Shown here: positions 36,278 through 44,777 of the stretch, in pieces
Layout: every line of letters begins with the position of its first letter
Position numbering within the stretch: the first letter of the stretch is position 1
The notes under the pieces: model-generated
What the model was told of the DNA's origin: nothing
Database searches by the model: none
Seen by the model: only the letters and a program-made list of their open reading frames with translations
Program-made: the position numbers and the translations under genes
Assembly: GCF_003633615.1 (NCBI RefSeq)
Contig: NZ_RBKU01000001.1
Location: forward strand, 2,976,001 to 3,040,000
DNA: 64,000 bases
Source of the DNA: Mucilaginibacter gracilis
Lineage (GTDB): Bacteria; Bacteroidota; Bacteroidia; Sphingobacteriales; Sphingobacteriaceae
Reading direction: 5' to 3'

Positions 36278-36285
36278 CAAATATA
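36278..36285 (-). promoter_or_regulatory. -7 promoter box of the PIN toxin-antitoxin pair
   Basis: TATATTTG on the minus strand matches TAnnTTTG exactly and lies 31 nt before the antitoxin ATG. No -33 TTTG at 19 nt is evident. Confidence 0.5.
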
Positions 36286-36308
36286 GCAAAGGTTGGCCAA
36301 AACCCCCG

Positions 36309-37337
36309 CTAAAACAACGATGGGTTGCCACCCAATTTCAATCGACCTAAATGTTTGTAAGCATTCTCGGTAGCTTCCCTTCCGCGCGATGTGCGCATTA
36401 AAAAGCCTTCCTGTATTAAAAAGGGTTCGTAAACTTCTTCTATGGTGCCTTCATCTTCGCCAACGGCGGTGGCAATGGTTTTTAAGCCAACAGGGCCGCC
36501 TTTAAACTTATCAATAATGGTAAGCAGTATTTTGTTGTCCATTTCGTCGAGGCCGTGCTCATCTACGTTTAAGGCGTTTAGGGCATAACGGGCTATGTCG
36601 GTATCAATTTGTCCGTTACCTTTTACCTGGGCAAAATCGCGCGTGCGGCGCAAAAGCGAATTTGCAATACGCGGGGTACCGCGGCTGCGGCGGGCAATTT
36701 CATAAGCAGCATCTTCGCGTATGCCGGTGCGCAATATTGATGCCGAGCGTAGCACAATTGTAGTGAGCAGTTTGGCATCGTAATATTCCAGGCGCAAATT
36801 AATACCAAAACGGGCACGCAAAGGTGCAGTAAGCAAGCCCGAACGCGTTGTTGCGCCAACCAAGGTAAAAGGGTTAAGCGATATTTGCACCGAGCGCGCA
36901 TTAGGGCCGCTCTCCAGCATAATATCTATCTTAAAATCTTCCATTGCGCTATACAGGTATTCTTCAACCAAGGGGCTAAGGCGGTGTATCTCATCAATAA
37001 ATAAAATATCGCCGGTTTCTAAGTTGGTAAGTAAGCCGGCCAGGTCGCCGGGTTTATCCAATACCGGGCCCGATGTTATTTTGATACCGGCACCCATTTC
37101 GTTAGCAATAATGTGCGATAGCGTGGTTTTGCCTAAACCCGGAGGCCCGTGCAGCAAAACATGATCTAAAGCTTCGCCGCGCTGCTTGGCCGCCTGAACA
37201 AATACTTTAAGGTTGGCTAATATTTTATACTGACCGGTAAAATCTTCAAAAGCCTGCGGACGCAAAACTTTTTCAATATCGCGGTCTGTTGGCGTAAGGT
37301 TTTCAAGATTGGGATCGAGATTCTCGTTCATTGCCAA
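36309..37337 (-). CDS. ruvB: Holliday junction branch migration helicase RuvB
   Basis: A 342-residue AAA+ ATPase with [12 protein letters not shown] at the N-terminus. Walker A is GPPGLGKTT (Lys70), Walker B DEIHRL, sensor GATTRSGLL, and the winged-helix C-terminus ends [14 protein letters not shown]. It drives branch migration with RuvA at Holliday junctions. RuvA and RuvC are not in the window. It is downstream of a word-repeat hairpin that separates it from the neighbouring glycosyltransferase gene. Confidence 0.95.
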   Translation of the reverse strand: MAMNENLDPNLENLTPTDRDIEKVLRPQAFEDFTGQYKILANLKVFVQAAKQRGEALDHVLLHGPPGLGKTTLSHIIANEMGAGIKITSGPVLDKPGDLAGLLTNLETGDILFIDEIHRLSPLVEEYLYSAMEDFKIDIMLESGPNARSVQISLNPFTLVGATTRSGLLTAPLRARFGINLRLEYYDAKLLTTIVLRSASILRTGIREDAAYEIARRSRGTPRIANSLLRRTRDFAQVKGNGQIDTDIARYALNALNVDEHGLDEMDNKILLTIIDKFKGGPVGLKTIATAVGEDEGTIEEVYEPFLIQEGFLMRTSRGREATENAYKHLGRLKLGGNPSLF

Positions 37338-37362
37338 CGAAATTAGTAATTAAAGCTCAAAG

Positions 37363-37480
37363 GTGAAAGTAGAAAGAAGTCTTGAGTCAATAGTCTTGAG
37401 TCAATAGTTTTGAGTCGGAGGTCTTATACAAGCTTAGGGTTGTTAACTCAAGACTATTGACTCAAGACTTTTGACTTTTT
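37363..37480. repeat. Word-repeat hairpin, CTTGAGTCAATAGT family
   Basis: A perfect 25-bp inverted repeat, 37377-37401 with 37446-37470, and a 44-nt loop. Weaker pairing extends the arms outward to about 37363 and 37485 (GGTGAAAGT against TTTTTTCACC). Each arm repeats the word CTTGAGTCAATAG. On the minus strand it follows the glycosyltransferase gene and precedes ruvB. It might act as a terminator for the former. Confidence 0.75.
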
Positions 37481-38212
37481 TCACCCCTCAGGATATTTCC
37501 TGAACATGGCATTGATGCGCATGCTGATGACGCCAAAAAAAGCTTCCTTAAATATCCCGCCCGACATTTTGGAGGTGCCCACCGTGCGGTCGGTAAAAAT
37601 TATCGGCACTTCTACCACTTTAAAGCCATGCTTAACGGCTGTATATTTCATTTCTATCTGGAAAGCGTAGCCAACAAATTTAATCTTGTCCAGTTCAATC
37701 GCTTCAAGCACCCGGCGTTTAAAGCATTTAAAGCCTGCCGTAAAATCCTGTATTTCCACCTGGGTTATAAAGCGTACATAAACAGATGCAAAATAACTCA
37801 TCATTACGCGGCTCATGGGCCAGTTAACTACGTTTACACCGCTCACATAGCGCGAACCTACGGCCACATCGGCACCTTCAACGCAAGCTTGCCTCAGGCG
37901 GATCAGGTCGTCCGGATTATGCGAAAAATCGGCATCCATCTCAAAAATATAATCGTAATGGTTTTTAACCGCCCATTTAAAACCATGAATATAAGCAGTA
38001 CCGAGGCCTTGTTTGCCCGAGCGTTCTTCAATAAAAAGGCGGTCGGGATAATCTCTCTGAATACTTTTTACAATATTGGCTGTACCATCGGGCGAACCAT
38101 CGTCAACAATAAGTATATGGAAATCGTGCTCAAGCCCCAGCACCTTGTTCAACAAGCGCTCAATGTTCTCTTTCTCGTTATAAGTGGGTACAATAACTAT
38201 ACTATCAGGCAC
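37481..38212 (-). CDS. Polyprenol-phosphate monosaccharide transferase (GT2, dolichol-phosphate mannose synthase-like)
   Basis: A 243-residue single-domain GT2 enzyme: IVIVPTYNEKENIERLL at the N-terminus, ILIVDDGSPDGTA, the metal-binding EMDADFSHNPDD, and GFKCFKRRVLEAI. No C-terminal membrane helices are present, as in short DPM1-like synthases. It should transfer mannose or another sugar from a nucleotide sugar to polyprenyl phosphate at the membrane. A TAAATTTG box (38218-38225) ends 5 nt before the ATG, suggesting a leaderless mRNA. Confidence 0.9.
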   Translation of the reverse strand: MPDSIVIVPTYNEKENIERLLNKVLGLEHDFHILIVDDGSPDGTANIVKSIQRDYPDRLFIEERSGKQGLGTAYIHGFKWAVKNHYDYIFEMDADFSHNPDDLIRLRQACVEGADVAVGSRYVSGVNVVNWPMSRVMMSYFASVYVRFITQVEIQDFTAGFKCFKRRVLEAIELDKIKFVGYAFQIEMKYTAVKHGFKVVEVPIIFTDRTVGTSKMSGGIFKEAFFGVISMRINAMFRKYPEG

Positions 38213-38217
38213 AAGTA

Positions 38218-38225
38218 CAAATTTA
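38218..38225 (-). promoter_or_regulatory. -7 promoter box of GT2 gene, likely leaderless transcript
   Basis: TAAATTTG on the minus strand matches TAnnTTTG. The last G is 5 nt upstream of the ATG at 38212, so transcription probably starts at the start codon. No clear -33 element is seen. Confidence 0.45.
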
Positions 38226-38512
38226 GATTCAATTAAATGCTTTGTTAGCTAAAGGGGCAAATATAAAAGTTTTTTTAACCCTGTTTGCTATAAACCCAAT
38301 ATGCCTTTAAATATTGCATGGGTTTATGTAGGGTAAGGGTAATTTTAGCAGGTATTTTTATTGAAAATTACAAACTGGTTTAACCTAGCCGTTGTTTAAA
38401 CACCGGCTAGGTTAGTAATAGGGCCTAAATGGCATTAAAATAAAATGGTTTGCGGTTTGTAAAATAATTATGTAATATTATTGTCGCTAAGCATTGTAAA
38501 GTGTAATTATTT
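38226..38512. other. Divergent intergenic region with an 11-bp hairpin
   Basis: The gap between the GT2 gene and a secreted-protein gene contains the perfect 11-bp inverted repeat TAACCTAGCCG (38381-38391) with 38404-38414 and a 12-nt loop. It is in a divergent promoter region and is not followed by a T-run, so it is not an obvious terminator. It could be an operator or a leader structure of the 38513 gene. Confidence 0.4.
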
Positions 38513-39301
38513 ATGAAAAAAATTAAATCGGCCCTGTTTGTTGCGCTTGCCGCAGGCCTGGGTATATCATCGGCAAGGGCACAAACGGTAGTTACTTTAG
38601 ACTATTTTTTTAACCACGAGTTCCGCAAAACGCCCGCTGGCGAAATGGAGCGTTTCCACTATATGTGGGATGAAAAGGATTTAAGCGGCTACTCAAACTG
38701 GGGCGATGCTTTTGTAAAAAACGGCGGTATCTTAAAAACCCTTGAGGTTGCACCCTCGGCCCAAAGCCTAAAGGGTAGCAATATTTATATTGTGGTTGAC
38801 CCGGACAATAAAAAGGAAACCGCAAAGCCTAATGATATTGAAGAGCCACATGTAAAAGCTATTGCTAATTGGGTAAAAGCCGGTGGCGTTTTGGTTATAC
38901 TGGCTAATGATAGTGCCAATGTTAACTTGCCCGGTACCAATAAACTAGCTAAAGCCTTCGGACTGCATTTTAACGACGATTTACAAAACCATGTTATTGG
39001 CAACAATATTGCCGCCGGTACTTTAATAATACCCGATAACGACCCCATATTTAAAACTGCTAAAAAGGTTTATTTAAAAGATATGGCATCCATCACCCTG
39101 AGCGGAAAAGCACACGCTGCCTACACAAAAAACGGGGCGGTTTTAATGGCTACTGTACAATATGGCAAGGGAGTTGTTTTTGCCGTTGGCGACCCCTGGT
39201 TGTACAATGAATATACCAACGGACAACTACCCGCAGACTATGATAACGACAAAGCCGCCTACGATTTAGCCAAATGGCTTATTGAGCAAACTAAGCGGTA
39301 G
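38513..39301 (+). CDS. Secreted protein with DUF4350-like / glutamine-amidotransferase-like fold
   Basis: A 262-residue protein with a signal peptide (MKKIKSALFVALAAGLGISSARAQ). The mature chain resembles the DUF4350/GATase-like fold: IYIVVDPDNKKE, IANWVKAGGVLVILANDS, then YGKGVVFAVGDPWLYNEY and DLAKWLIEQ. In some Bacteroidota a similar module accompanies polysaccharide lyases or hydrolases. No catalytic Cys is visible, so it may be a binding or structural module. It is a lone gene and the function is unknown. Confidence 0.65.
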   Translation: MKKIKSALFVALAAGLGISSARAQTVVTLDYFFNHEFRKTPAGEMERFHYMWDEKDLSGYSNWGDAFVKNGGILKTLEVAPSAQSLKGSNIYIVVDPDNKKETAKPNDIEEPHVKAIANWVKAGGVLVILANDSANVNLPGTNKLAKAFGLHFNDDLQNHVIGNNIAAGTLIIPDNDPIFKTAKKVYLKDMASITLSGKAHAAYTKNGAVLMATVQYGKGVVFAVGDPWLYNEYTNGQLPADYDNDKAAYDLAKWLIEQTKR

Positions 39302-39398
39302 CAGGTACGTAACCAGTGTTTTTAACCTGTTTTTTAAAAGCAAAGCCATTGATTTACATTATTTAAAACTCAATTTTTTTTAAGTTAGAGGTTTTGTG

Positions 39399-39406
39399 TA
39401 TATTTG
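39399..39406 (+). promoter_or_regulatory. -7 promoter box of tRNA-Arg
   Basis: TATATTTG matches TAnnTTTG and lies 22 nt before the mature tRNA 5' end. A T-rich stretch is present at the -33 position. Confidence 0.5.
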
Positions 39407-39428
39407 CACCCGCAAAGCAATTTGCGAT

Positions 39429-39502
39429 GGTTGCATAGCTCAACTGGATAGAGCAACTGCCTTCTAAGTAGTAGGTTTCAGGTTCGAGCCCTGATGCGAC
39501 CA
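39429..39502 (+). tRNA. tRNA-Arg(UCU)
   Basis: A 74-nt cloverleaf: acceptor GGTTGCA pairs with TGCGACC (one G-T pair), D-stem GCTC/GAGC, anticodon stem ACTGC/GTAGT, loop CTTCTAA with anticodon TCT at 39463-39465, and T-loop GGTTCGAGCC. The discriminator is A at 39502 and CCA is not encoded. It decodes AGA (and AGG). A terminator follows. Confidence 0.95.
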
Positions 39503-39510
39503 CTGGATAT

Positions 39511-39544
39511 AGCCCTTTAGAGATGATCTGAAGGGCTTTTTTTG
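39511..39544 (+). terminator. Terminator of tRNA-Arg transcript
   Basis: AGCCCTT (39511-39517) pairs with AAGGGCT (39531-39537) and is followed by seven or so T residues. Confidence 0.8.
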
Positions 39545-39826
39545 TCGCCTTACCGTCTGTATTCTATTTTTTGTTCGTGCCATTTTGAAGGGTAGCAGCC
39601 GAAAATTCAATTTTATGGTTACTATGAGAGTATTATTACACTATGCGAGGTTCAAAGAGAATAACATTTACGCGCTTGTAATCAAATGCATCAGTTAATA
39701 ATATGCATGGCATGTAATCCAAAGGACGTGCTCAAAGACATCCTCCCAGTCTAATTTTTTAGTGAAATTAAATAATTTCATTTTTAAAACTTAATTTAGA
39801 GTGGCAATTAAACAGCCTAAACACTC

Positions 39827-40363
39827 ATGAGCTTACGAACCTTATTTAGCATTGTACTGAAAATTTTAGGCCTTTTATTAATTAAGGATTTTTTACTTGC
39901 TGTGTTTCAGATTTTAATAGTTGTATTTACAATGTCGCCATCGTTGGAAACTTGTGTTTTATATGCGGTTGTTACGGTTATTAATGGTTTATTGCCTTAT
40001 CTGTTCATTTTTAAATCGGAGTTAATTATTAATGTGTTAAAGCTTGATGGTGGCTTTGACGAAGATACCATTGCTTTAAATATGCACCGCTCAACTATGT
40101 TTGGCTTATGCGTAATTATTGTGGGCGGCTATATGGTTGCCAGCGAAGTGCCTGTGCTTGTCAGGCTCGTGTTTGTTATTTATCAGGAAAAAAATGAATT
40201 GTCGGCAACTAATCCTAACGTTGGATATTTGTTGTTATCTGTGGCTAAAATATTTGTAGGGTTAATCTTAATGGGTTTCCAAAGGCCCATTGCAAACCTG
40301 CTCGAAATAAACAGGCGGCACAACACACCTGCTTTTGACGACGAAGACGAAGAAGCGGAATAA
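39827..40363 (+). CDS. Uncharacterised four-helix membrane protein
   Basis: A 178-residue protein with hydrophobic segments at about 8-40, 45-65, 86-112 and 135-150, ending in a strongly acidic tail (FDDEDEEAE). I recognise no family. The preceding 280-nt stretch after the tRNA terminator holds only AT-rich sequence with a small GAAATT/AATTTC dyad. The next gene, also acidic, follows after 79 nt on the same strand, so the two may be co-expressed. Confidence 0.7.
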   Translation: MSLRTLFSIVLKILGLLLIKDFLLAVFQILIVVFTMSPSLETCVLYAVVTVINGLLPYLFIFKSELIINVLKLDGGFDEDTIALNMHRSTMFGLCVIIVGGYMVASEVPVLVRLVFVIYQEKNELSATNPNVGYLLLSVAKIFVGLILMGFQRPIANLLEINRRHNTPAFDDEDEEAE

Positions 40364-40442
40364 GATTATTATATTATTTATTGGGCTAATTACAAACAAC
40401 CTATACGCTGGGGCGTTATTAGTAAAATAAAATAACAACACC

Positions 40443-40694
40443 ATGATTACTCCCGAAAACCAGATACCATTAGACGATTCTGAAAATTCAGAGTCCGAAG
40501 ATCAACAAAGTCAGCAAGATATTCATTCTAATGGCTTTGACGACGATCAAACCAGTGTACCACATGATGACGCTCACGATGCCGACCTTTTACAACAAGC
40601 CGATGATGCATCCGAAGCGGCGTACACGTTGGATTTAGACAAAGGCATAGCACCCAAAACTCCCGAAAAAGAGGACACCAACATTAAAAATTAA
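40443..40694 (+). CDS. Small highly acidic, probably disordered protein
   Basis: An 83-residue protein with a very high Asp/Glu/Gln/Ser content (DDSENSESEDQQSQQ) and almost no hydrophobic core, so it is probably intrinsically disordered. There is no signal peptide. It is followed by its own terminator, which supports expression. I recognise no family; a link to the acidic-tailed membrane protein upstream is possible but unproven. Confidence 0.65.
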   Translation: MITPENQIPLDDSENSESEDQQSQQDIHSNGFDDDQTSVPHDDAHDADLLQQADDASEAAYTLDLDKGIAPKTPEKEDTNIKN

Positions 40695-40701
40695 GTGATT
40701 G

Positions 40702-40743
40702 AACAGCATCCGGTACTGTAAAGCAGGCCGGGTGTTGTTTTTT
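40702..40743 (+). terminator. Terminator after the acidic small protein
   Basis: AACAGCATCCGG (40702-40713) pairs with CCGGGTGTTGTT (40728-40739), with two G-T pairs, and runs into a T-tract. Confidence 0.7.
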
Positions 40744-41058
40744 AATCCTTTCCGGGCTAATATAACGGTTCCGTAATTTTTCTGTTTGAGTATCTGCTGC
40801 TAATTTGTCTTTAGCGCAAGGCAGCTCTTATCAGCCCTCCGTTACACAACTACGCTACAAAAAACAAAAGAGGACACTACGAATAGTGCCCTCTTTCCCC
40901 TAATTAATTTAAACTATTGATTAAACCCAAAATAAAGAACGTTCTTAACTCAACTTGGGCGGCTGAGTAATACGTAAGTTAAACGGCTAAAATGATGCAA
41001 GGTTTAGTCGGTTTTTTAAATACTGACGTATTGGTATGTTTTATTTTTAAAAAGGCGT
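40744..41058. other. Convergent intergenic region with DinB polymerase terminator
   Basis: It contains the hairpin 40867-40879 with 40884-40896 (AAAGAGGACACTA, one mismatch, CGAA loop). On the minus strand the hairpin is followed by a T-rich run, so it is placed to end dinB transcription about 160 nt after its stop codon. No gene or other element is seen here. Confidence 0.6.
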
Positions 41059-42243
41059 TCATTGCTTTTCAAACGGGTTAAAATTGCGTGCGCCAATTTC
41101 CATACCTGCTGCCCGGCATACGGTTTTATTACCATATCTAAAATTAATTTTATCAAGCGCGCGGTAAAGGCTAATGCGTTCTTCGTTATCTTCAAATAAA
41201 TTAATTTGATAGTTGCCTGTACACAGGTTACTCAGTTTAACGCCAATAAGCCTAATGGGCCTGCTTTGGTTCCAGGCATTTTTAAGCAGGTTTTTAACGC
41301 CCGGTATTAAAATATGTTCGGCGGCGGTAAGGGCTATTTTTTCTTGCTGGGTATGGGTTTCAAAATTTGCATAACGTATTTTAATAGCCAGGCACGATGC
41401 AAGTTCGTTTTCCTTGCGCAGCTTAAAGGCCAGTTCCTCCGTCATCGATACCAAAATATCTTCGAGTGCCTTGCGGTCGGCAGTGTTTTGATGAAAGGTA
41501 TGCTCGGTCGAGATGGATTTACGATCTGAGTAGGGGATAATCTCGCTATCATCCAAGCCGTTGGCTTTTTCCCAAATAAAGCGTCCGGCTTTGCCAAATA
41601 CGGTTTCTAAAAAACGAAGCTCAACGCGTTGCAGGTCGGCAATTTTTTCTATGCCATAGCTGTATAATTTTTGGCAGGTTTTTTCGCCAAGCATGGGTAT
41701 TTTACCAATAGGCAGCGGAGCCATAAATTGTTTTTCGTTGCCATGCTCAATAAACAACTGCCCATTGGGTTTGGCCTGGTTGGTAGCCATTTTTGCAACC
41801 GTTTTGTTGGATGCCAGGCCAAACGAAATAGGCAGGCCGGTATCTTTAATAATTTTTTGCCGCAATTCGCTCGCTATTTGGTAGGCATTGTAAAAGCGAT
41901 CCATTCCCGTAAGGTCGATATAAAATTCGTCTACCGATGTTTTTTGGAACAGCGGTACGGCCTCCTCAATAATTTGTGTTACCTGTTGCGATGCTTCCGA
42001 GTAGCGGCTGTGTGTGCCGTGTATGACAATAGCTTGCGGGCAAAGTTTAAGTGCCTGGCGCGTGGGCATGGCCGAGTGTATGCCAAATTTACGGGCCTCG
42101 TAACTGCACGAGGCCACTACGCCGCGTTCGGCAGAGCCGCCAATAATTACCGGCTTGCCGATGAGCGAAGGATCAAACTTCCGCTCTACCGAAACGAAAA
42201 ACGAATCGAGATCAATGTGTACAATATGGCGCTTGTTAACCAT
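41059..42243 (-). CDS. dinB: DNA polymerase IV (Y-family)
   Basis: A 394-residue translesion polymerase. The palm motifs are HIDLDSFFVSVERKF at the N-terminus and SVDEFYIDLTGMDRF with the paired acidic residues, with ASNKTVAKMA and helix-hairpin-helix IPMLGEKTCQKLYSYG. The little-finger domain includes SISTEHTF. It is error-prone bypass polymerase. I see no beta-clamp tail motif of classic form; the C-terminus ends ARNFNPFEKQ. The gene is divergent from the 2H phosphoesterase gene. Confidence 0.94.
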   Translation of the reverse strand: MVNKRHIVHIDLDSFFVSVERKFDPSLIGKPVIIGGSAERGVVASCSYEARKFGIHSAMPTRQALKLCPQAIVIHGTHSRYSEASQQVTQIIEEAVPLFQKTSVDEFYIDLTGMDRFYNAYQIASELRQKIIKDTGLPISFGLASNKTVAKMATNQAKPNGQLFIEHGNEKQFMAPLPIGKIPMLGEKTCQKLYSYGIEKIADLQRVELRFLETVFGKAGRFIWEKANGLDDSEIIPYSDRKSISTEHTFHQNTADRKALEDILVSMTEELAFKLRKENELASCLAIKIRYANFETHTQQEKIALTAAEHILIPGVKNLLKNAWNQSRPIRLIGVKLSNLCTGNYQINLFEDNEERISLYRALDKINFRYGNKTVCRAAGMEIGARNFNPFEKQ

Positions 42244-42307
42244 TTACCAAAGCTATTCATTTTAAACATAAATTACTAACTTTTTTAGTAATTTGTATAT
42301 TTGGTGT

Positions 42308-42874
42308 ATGGATATTAATGTAAGCACCTATTGGGATTATATGATGATGATTGCGCCACCGGCAGAAGTATTGGAGGTGATAGGTAAGTATAAAAAGGCT
42401 ACCGCAAGGCTAATTGGCAACTACGAAGGTATGTATAGCCAGGCACACATCAGCGTAAGCAGGCAGTACCGGCAAATGCCCGGCACAATGATACAGAAAC
42501 TGGATTGGTATAAACGGCCCATCAGCCGCTTAAACCCGATTACTTTACAGGTTAACGGCTTTAGCTTTTTTAAACAGGGTGATACCGGCGCAACTATTTA
42601 TGCCAAAATTGAGCTGAACCCCGAAGTTACCAACTGGTTTACCCACATCAGGAAGGTTTTTGGGGATAAAAAGTGGGACGCGGTACCGCATATTACTATT
42701 GCCAAAAATGTACCTGCTGCGCCATTCCAGAAGGTGTGGCCCAAAATTAGCGATAAGCAATACCAATTTGATTTTTTGCCGCAAAGTATAACCGTTTTAT
42801 CCAGGCCGATGATAGGCGGCCATAACCAGATTTGGACGCCGTTTAAGGAGTTGTATTTCAATAATTTCGGTTAA
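42308..42874 (+). CDS. 2H phosphoesterase / 2'-5' RNA ligase-like protein
   Basis: 188 residues from the ATG at 42308 (the in-frame TTG upstream is not needed). It has the two HxS/T motifs of the 2H superfamily: AHISVS near residue 46 and PHITIAK near 137. Members open or form 2'-5' or cyclic phosphodiester bonds in RNA or small nucleotides. The substrate is unknown. It sits back to back with dinB over a short shared promoter region of 64 nt. Confidence 0.82.
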   Translation: MDINVSTYWDYMMMIAPPAEVLEVIGKYKKATARLIGNYEGMYSQAHISVSRQYRQMPGTMIQKLDWYKRPISRLNPITLQVNGFSFFKQGDTGATIYAKIELNPEVTNWFTHIRKVFGDKKWDAVPHITIAKNVPAAPFQKVWPKISDKQYQFDFLPQSITVLSRPMIGGHNQIWTPFKELYFNNFG

Positions 42875-43053
42875 GTGGCGGTATTTAAAAAGGTAAATAA
42901 TGTATTTTTTGAGTAGTTTGATGCCAGGTTATAGCGAAAATAATTGTAAAAATTAGAGACGCTCTGTTTCAGCCCGTTCCAAATTATTTAACATAAGGTT
43001 ACACTTATTTTAACTTTTTAAGCTGCGGTATTTCATACTATGGGCAAAATTGC

Positions 43054-43061
43054 TACTTTTG
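43054..43061 (+). promoter_or_regulatory. -7 promoter box of SRP RNA
   Basis: TACTTTTG matches TAnnTTTG and ends 3-5 nt before the first paired base of the RNA. TTTC at 43031-43034 is at the -33 spacing. Confidence 0.6.
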
Positions 43062-43064
43062 TGG

Positions 43065-43169
43065 CGGGGTAAGTCTTTTACGACCAGCTCCTCTTGAACT
43101 CCCCCAGGGTGGGAACGCAGCAAGGGTAGAGGGTTGTAGCGGTGCGATAAAAGGTGCTTACCCTTTTTT
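43065..43169 (+). ncRNA. ffs: Signal recognition particle RNA, bacterial small (4.5S) type
   Basis: An RNA of about 100 nt whose ends GGGTAAG (43067-43073) and CTTACCC (43157-43163) pair. The conserved apical region contains CCCCCAGGGTGGGAACGCAG and CAAGGGTAGAGG, the Ffh-binding symmetric and asymmetric loops of bacterial SRP RNA. A T-run at 43164-43169 terminates it. It scaffolds Ffh in co-translational targeting. The flanking ~190-nt gaps show no genes. Confidence 0.93.
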
Positions 43170-43386
43170 ATTTTCTTTATCTTAGGGCGGGGCAATATTC
43201 ATTGCCGAAAATGTTATCAGCTTTAGCTTTCCAGGTTAAATAGTTTGCAAATTTTTATTTGTAAAGTTTATTTAGTACCCAATATTTACCCATGTGCAAT
43301 TTTTAATACTTTGGTTAATATATGCAGCGGGGCATATTATACTCAAACCAAATCGCTAAATTGCCGTTGCTAAAAAATTACATCTT

Positions 43387-43683
43387 ATGAAAGTTGAACG
43401 GGAAGAAAAACACAACCGCGGTTCTTTTTATGTAGAACAAAATGGCCATTGGGATGCCGAGATGGCTTATGGCATGAGTGGCGATCAAATGATTATTTAC
43501 CATACCGAGGTGTCGGATGTGTTGAAGGGGCAGCATATTGGCGCGCAACTGGTAGCAGCAGGAGTGGACTACGCCCGCCAACATCATTTTAAAATTGTAC
43601 CCTTGTGCCCGTTTGCCAAGGCCCTGATAGATAAGACAACAGATTTTCAGGATGTTTTAGCTCCCGGATATCTAAACAAATAA
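43387..43683 (+). CDS. GNAT-like N-acetyltransferase domain protein (YidJ/COG2388 type)
   Basis: A 98-residue minimal GNAT-like fold: GSFYVEQNGHWDAEMAY strands, IIYHTEVSDVLKGQHIGAQLV with the acetyl-CoA loop (GQHIGAQL), then VPLCPFAKALI. It is the short single-domain type found widely in bacteria; substrate unknown. It sits 3 nt before ypdA on the same strand, so the two are probably co-translated. Confidence 0.85.
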   Translation: MKVEREEKHNRGSFYVEQNGHWDAEMAYGMSGDQMIIYHTEVSDVLKGQHIGAQLVAAGVDYARQHHFKIVPLCPFAKALIDKTTDFQDVLAPGYLNK

Positions 43684-43686
43684 AAC

Positions 43687-44652
43687 ATGCTCGATATTTT
43701 TATTATAGGCGCAGGCCCAATAGGCTTAGCGTGCGGACTGGCAGCCCAGAAAGCCGGACTATCATTTGTGATAGTTGATAAGGGGGCACTGGTTAATTCG
43801 TTATACAACTACCCTTCAACCATGACTTTTTTTTCGACTTCGGAAAAGTTGGAGATTGGCGGGGTGCCCTTCGTGTCAAACAACGTTAAGCCAACTCGTG
43901 CCGAAGCGCTGGAATATTACCGCCGCGTTGCGGTATCAAATAAACTGCCAATTAATTTGTTTGAAGAGGTACAGCATATGGAGTGTATTGATAGCATTTA
44001 TCACATTACCACAGCAAAAGCCACTTACACAGCAAAGTACATTGTTATAGCAACCGGGTTTTACGATGTAGCCGTTAAACTCAATGTACCCGGCGAAAAT
44101 TTGCCCAAGGTGCAGCATTACTATAAAGACCCGCATTATTTTGCCATGCAAAAGGTATTGGTGGTGGGAGCAAGCAATTCGTCGGTAGATGTAGCTTTAG
44201 AAACTTACCGCAAAGGTGCCGATGTAACTATGGTGGTACGTGGCAGCGAAATAAGCAGCCGCGTTAAATATTGGGTTAGGCCCGATATTGTTAACCGGAT
44301 AAGCGAAGGTAGTATTAAGGCCTACTTTAATTCGGCAATAAAAGAGATACGCCAGTTTGAAGTTGATATTGAAACACCCGATGGGATGATAACCATTGCC
44401 AACGATTTTGTGATGGCCATGACGGGCTATAAACCTAATTTTGAATTTTTGAATAAATTAGGCATCCAACTCTCTGCCGACGAAAAGCTGTTGCCACAAT
44501 ACAATCCAGATACCATGGAAACTACTAATCTGCCCGGTGTTTACCTTGCCGGTGTGGTTTGCGGCGGTATGGATACGCACCTGTGGTTTATAGAAAACTC
44601 GCGCGTACATGCCGATATGATTATTGGCGATATAGCTAAAAAACAAAACTAA
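43687..44652 (+). CDS. ypdA: YpdA family bacillithiol-disulfide reductase-like flavoprotein
   Basis: A 321-residue flavoprotein with the FAD motif GAGPIGLACG near residues 8-17 and NSLYNYPSTMTFFSTSEKLE, which is typical of YpdA. A second nucleotide motif VVGASNSSVDVALE lies mid-chain, and the closing GVYLAGVVCGGMDTHLWFIE is family-specific. YpdA reduces oxidised bacillithiol with NADPH, so this organism probably makes bacillithiol. Bacillithiol synthesis genes are not in the window. It is coupled to a GNAT gene. Confidence 0.88.
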   Translation: MLDIFIIGAGPIGLACGLAAQKAGLSFVIVDKGALVNSLYNYPSTMTFFSTSEKLEIGGVPFVSNNVKPTRAEALEYYRRVAVSNKLPINLFEEVQHMECIDSIYHITTAKATYTAKYIVIATGFYDVAVKLNVPGENLPKVQHYYKDPHYFAMQKVLVVGASNSSVDVALETYRKGADVTMVVRGSEISSRVKYWVRPDIVNRISEGSIKAYFNSAIKEIRQFEVDIETPDGMITIANDFVMAMTGYKPNFEFLNKLGIQLSADEKLLPQYNPDTMETTNLPGVYLAGVVCGGMDTHLWFIENSRVHADMIIGDIAKKQN

Positions 44653-44740
44653 CAACACTGAAAACAAGTCGTCATTGTATCGATAATCTAAGTGTTGTGC
44701 TGTTTTAACGTTTGTTAACACAGCAAAAAATTAAACCTTT

Positions 44741-44748
44741 TAATTTTG
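44741..44748 (+). promoter_or_regulatory. -7 promoter box of YXWGXW-type protein gene
   Basis: TAATTTTG matches TAnnTTTG and lies 29 nt before the ATG at 44778. The -33 position is not well matched. Confidence 0.4.
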
Positions 44749-44777
44749 CTTTAGTTAAAATAATAAAAACAATTATT

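Noticed and set aside
37628..38236. A 202-codon plus-strand frame over the GT2 gene
   Set aside because: It is opposite the GT2 enzyme, which has full catalytic motifs.
41671..42279. A 202-codon plus-strand frame over dinB
   Set aside because: It is antisense to DNA polymerase IV and its composition is shadow-like.
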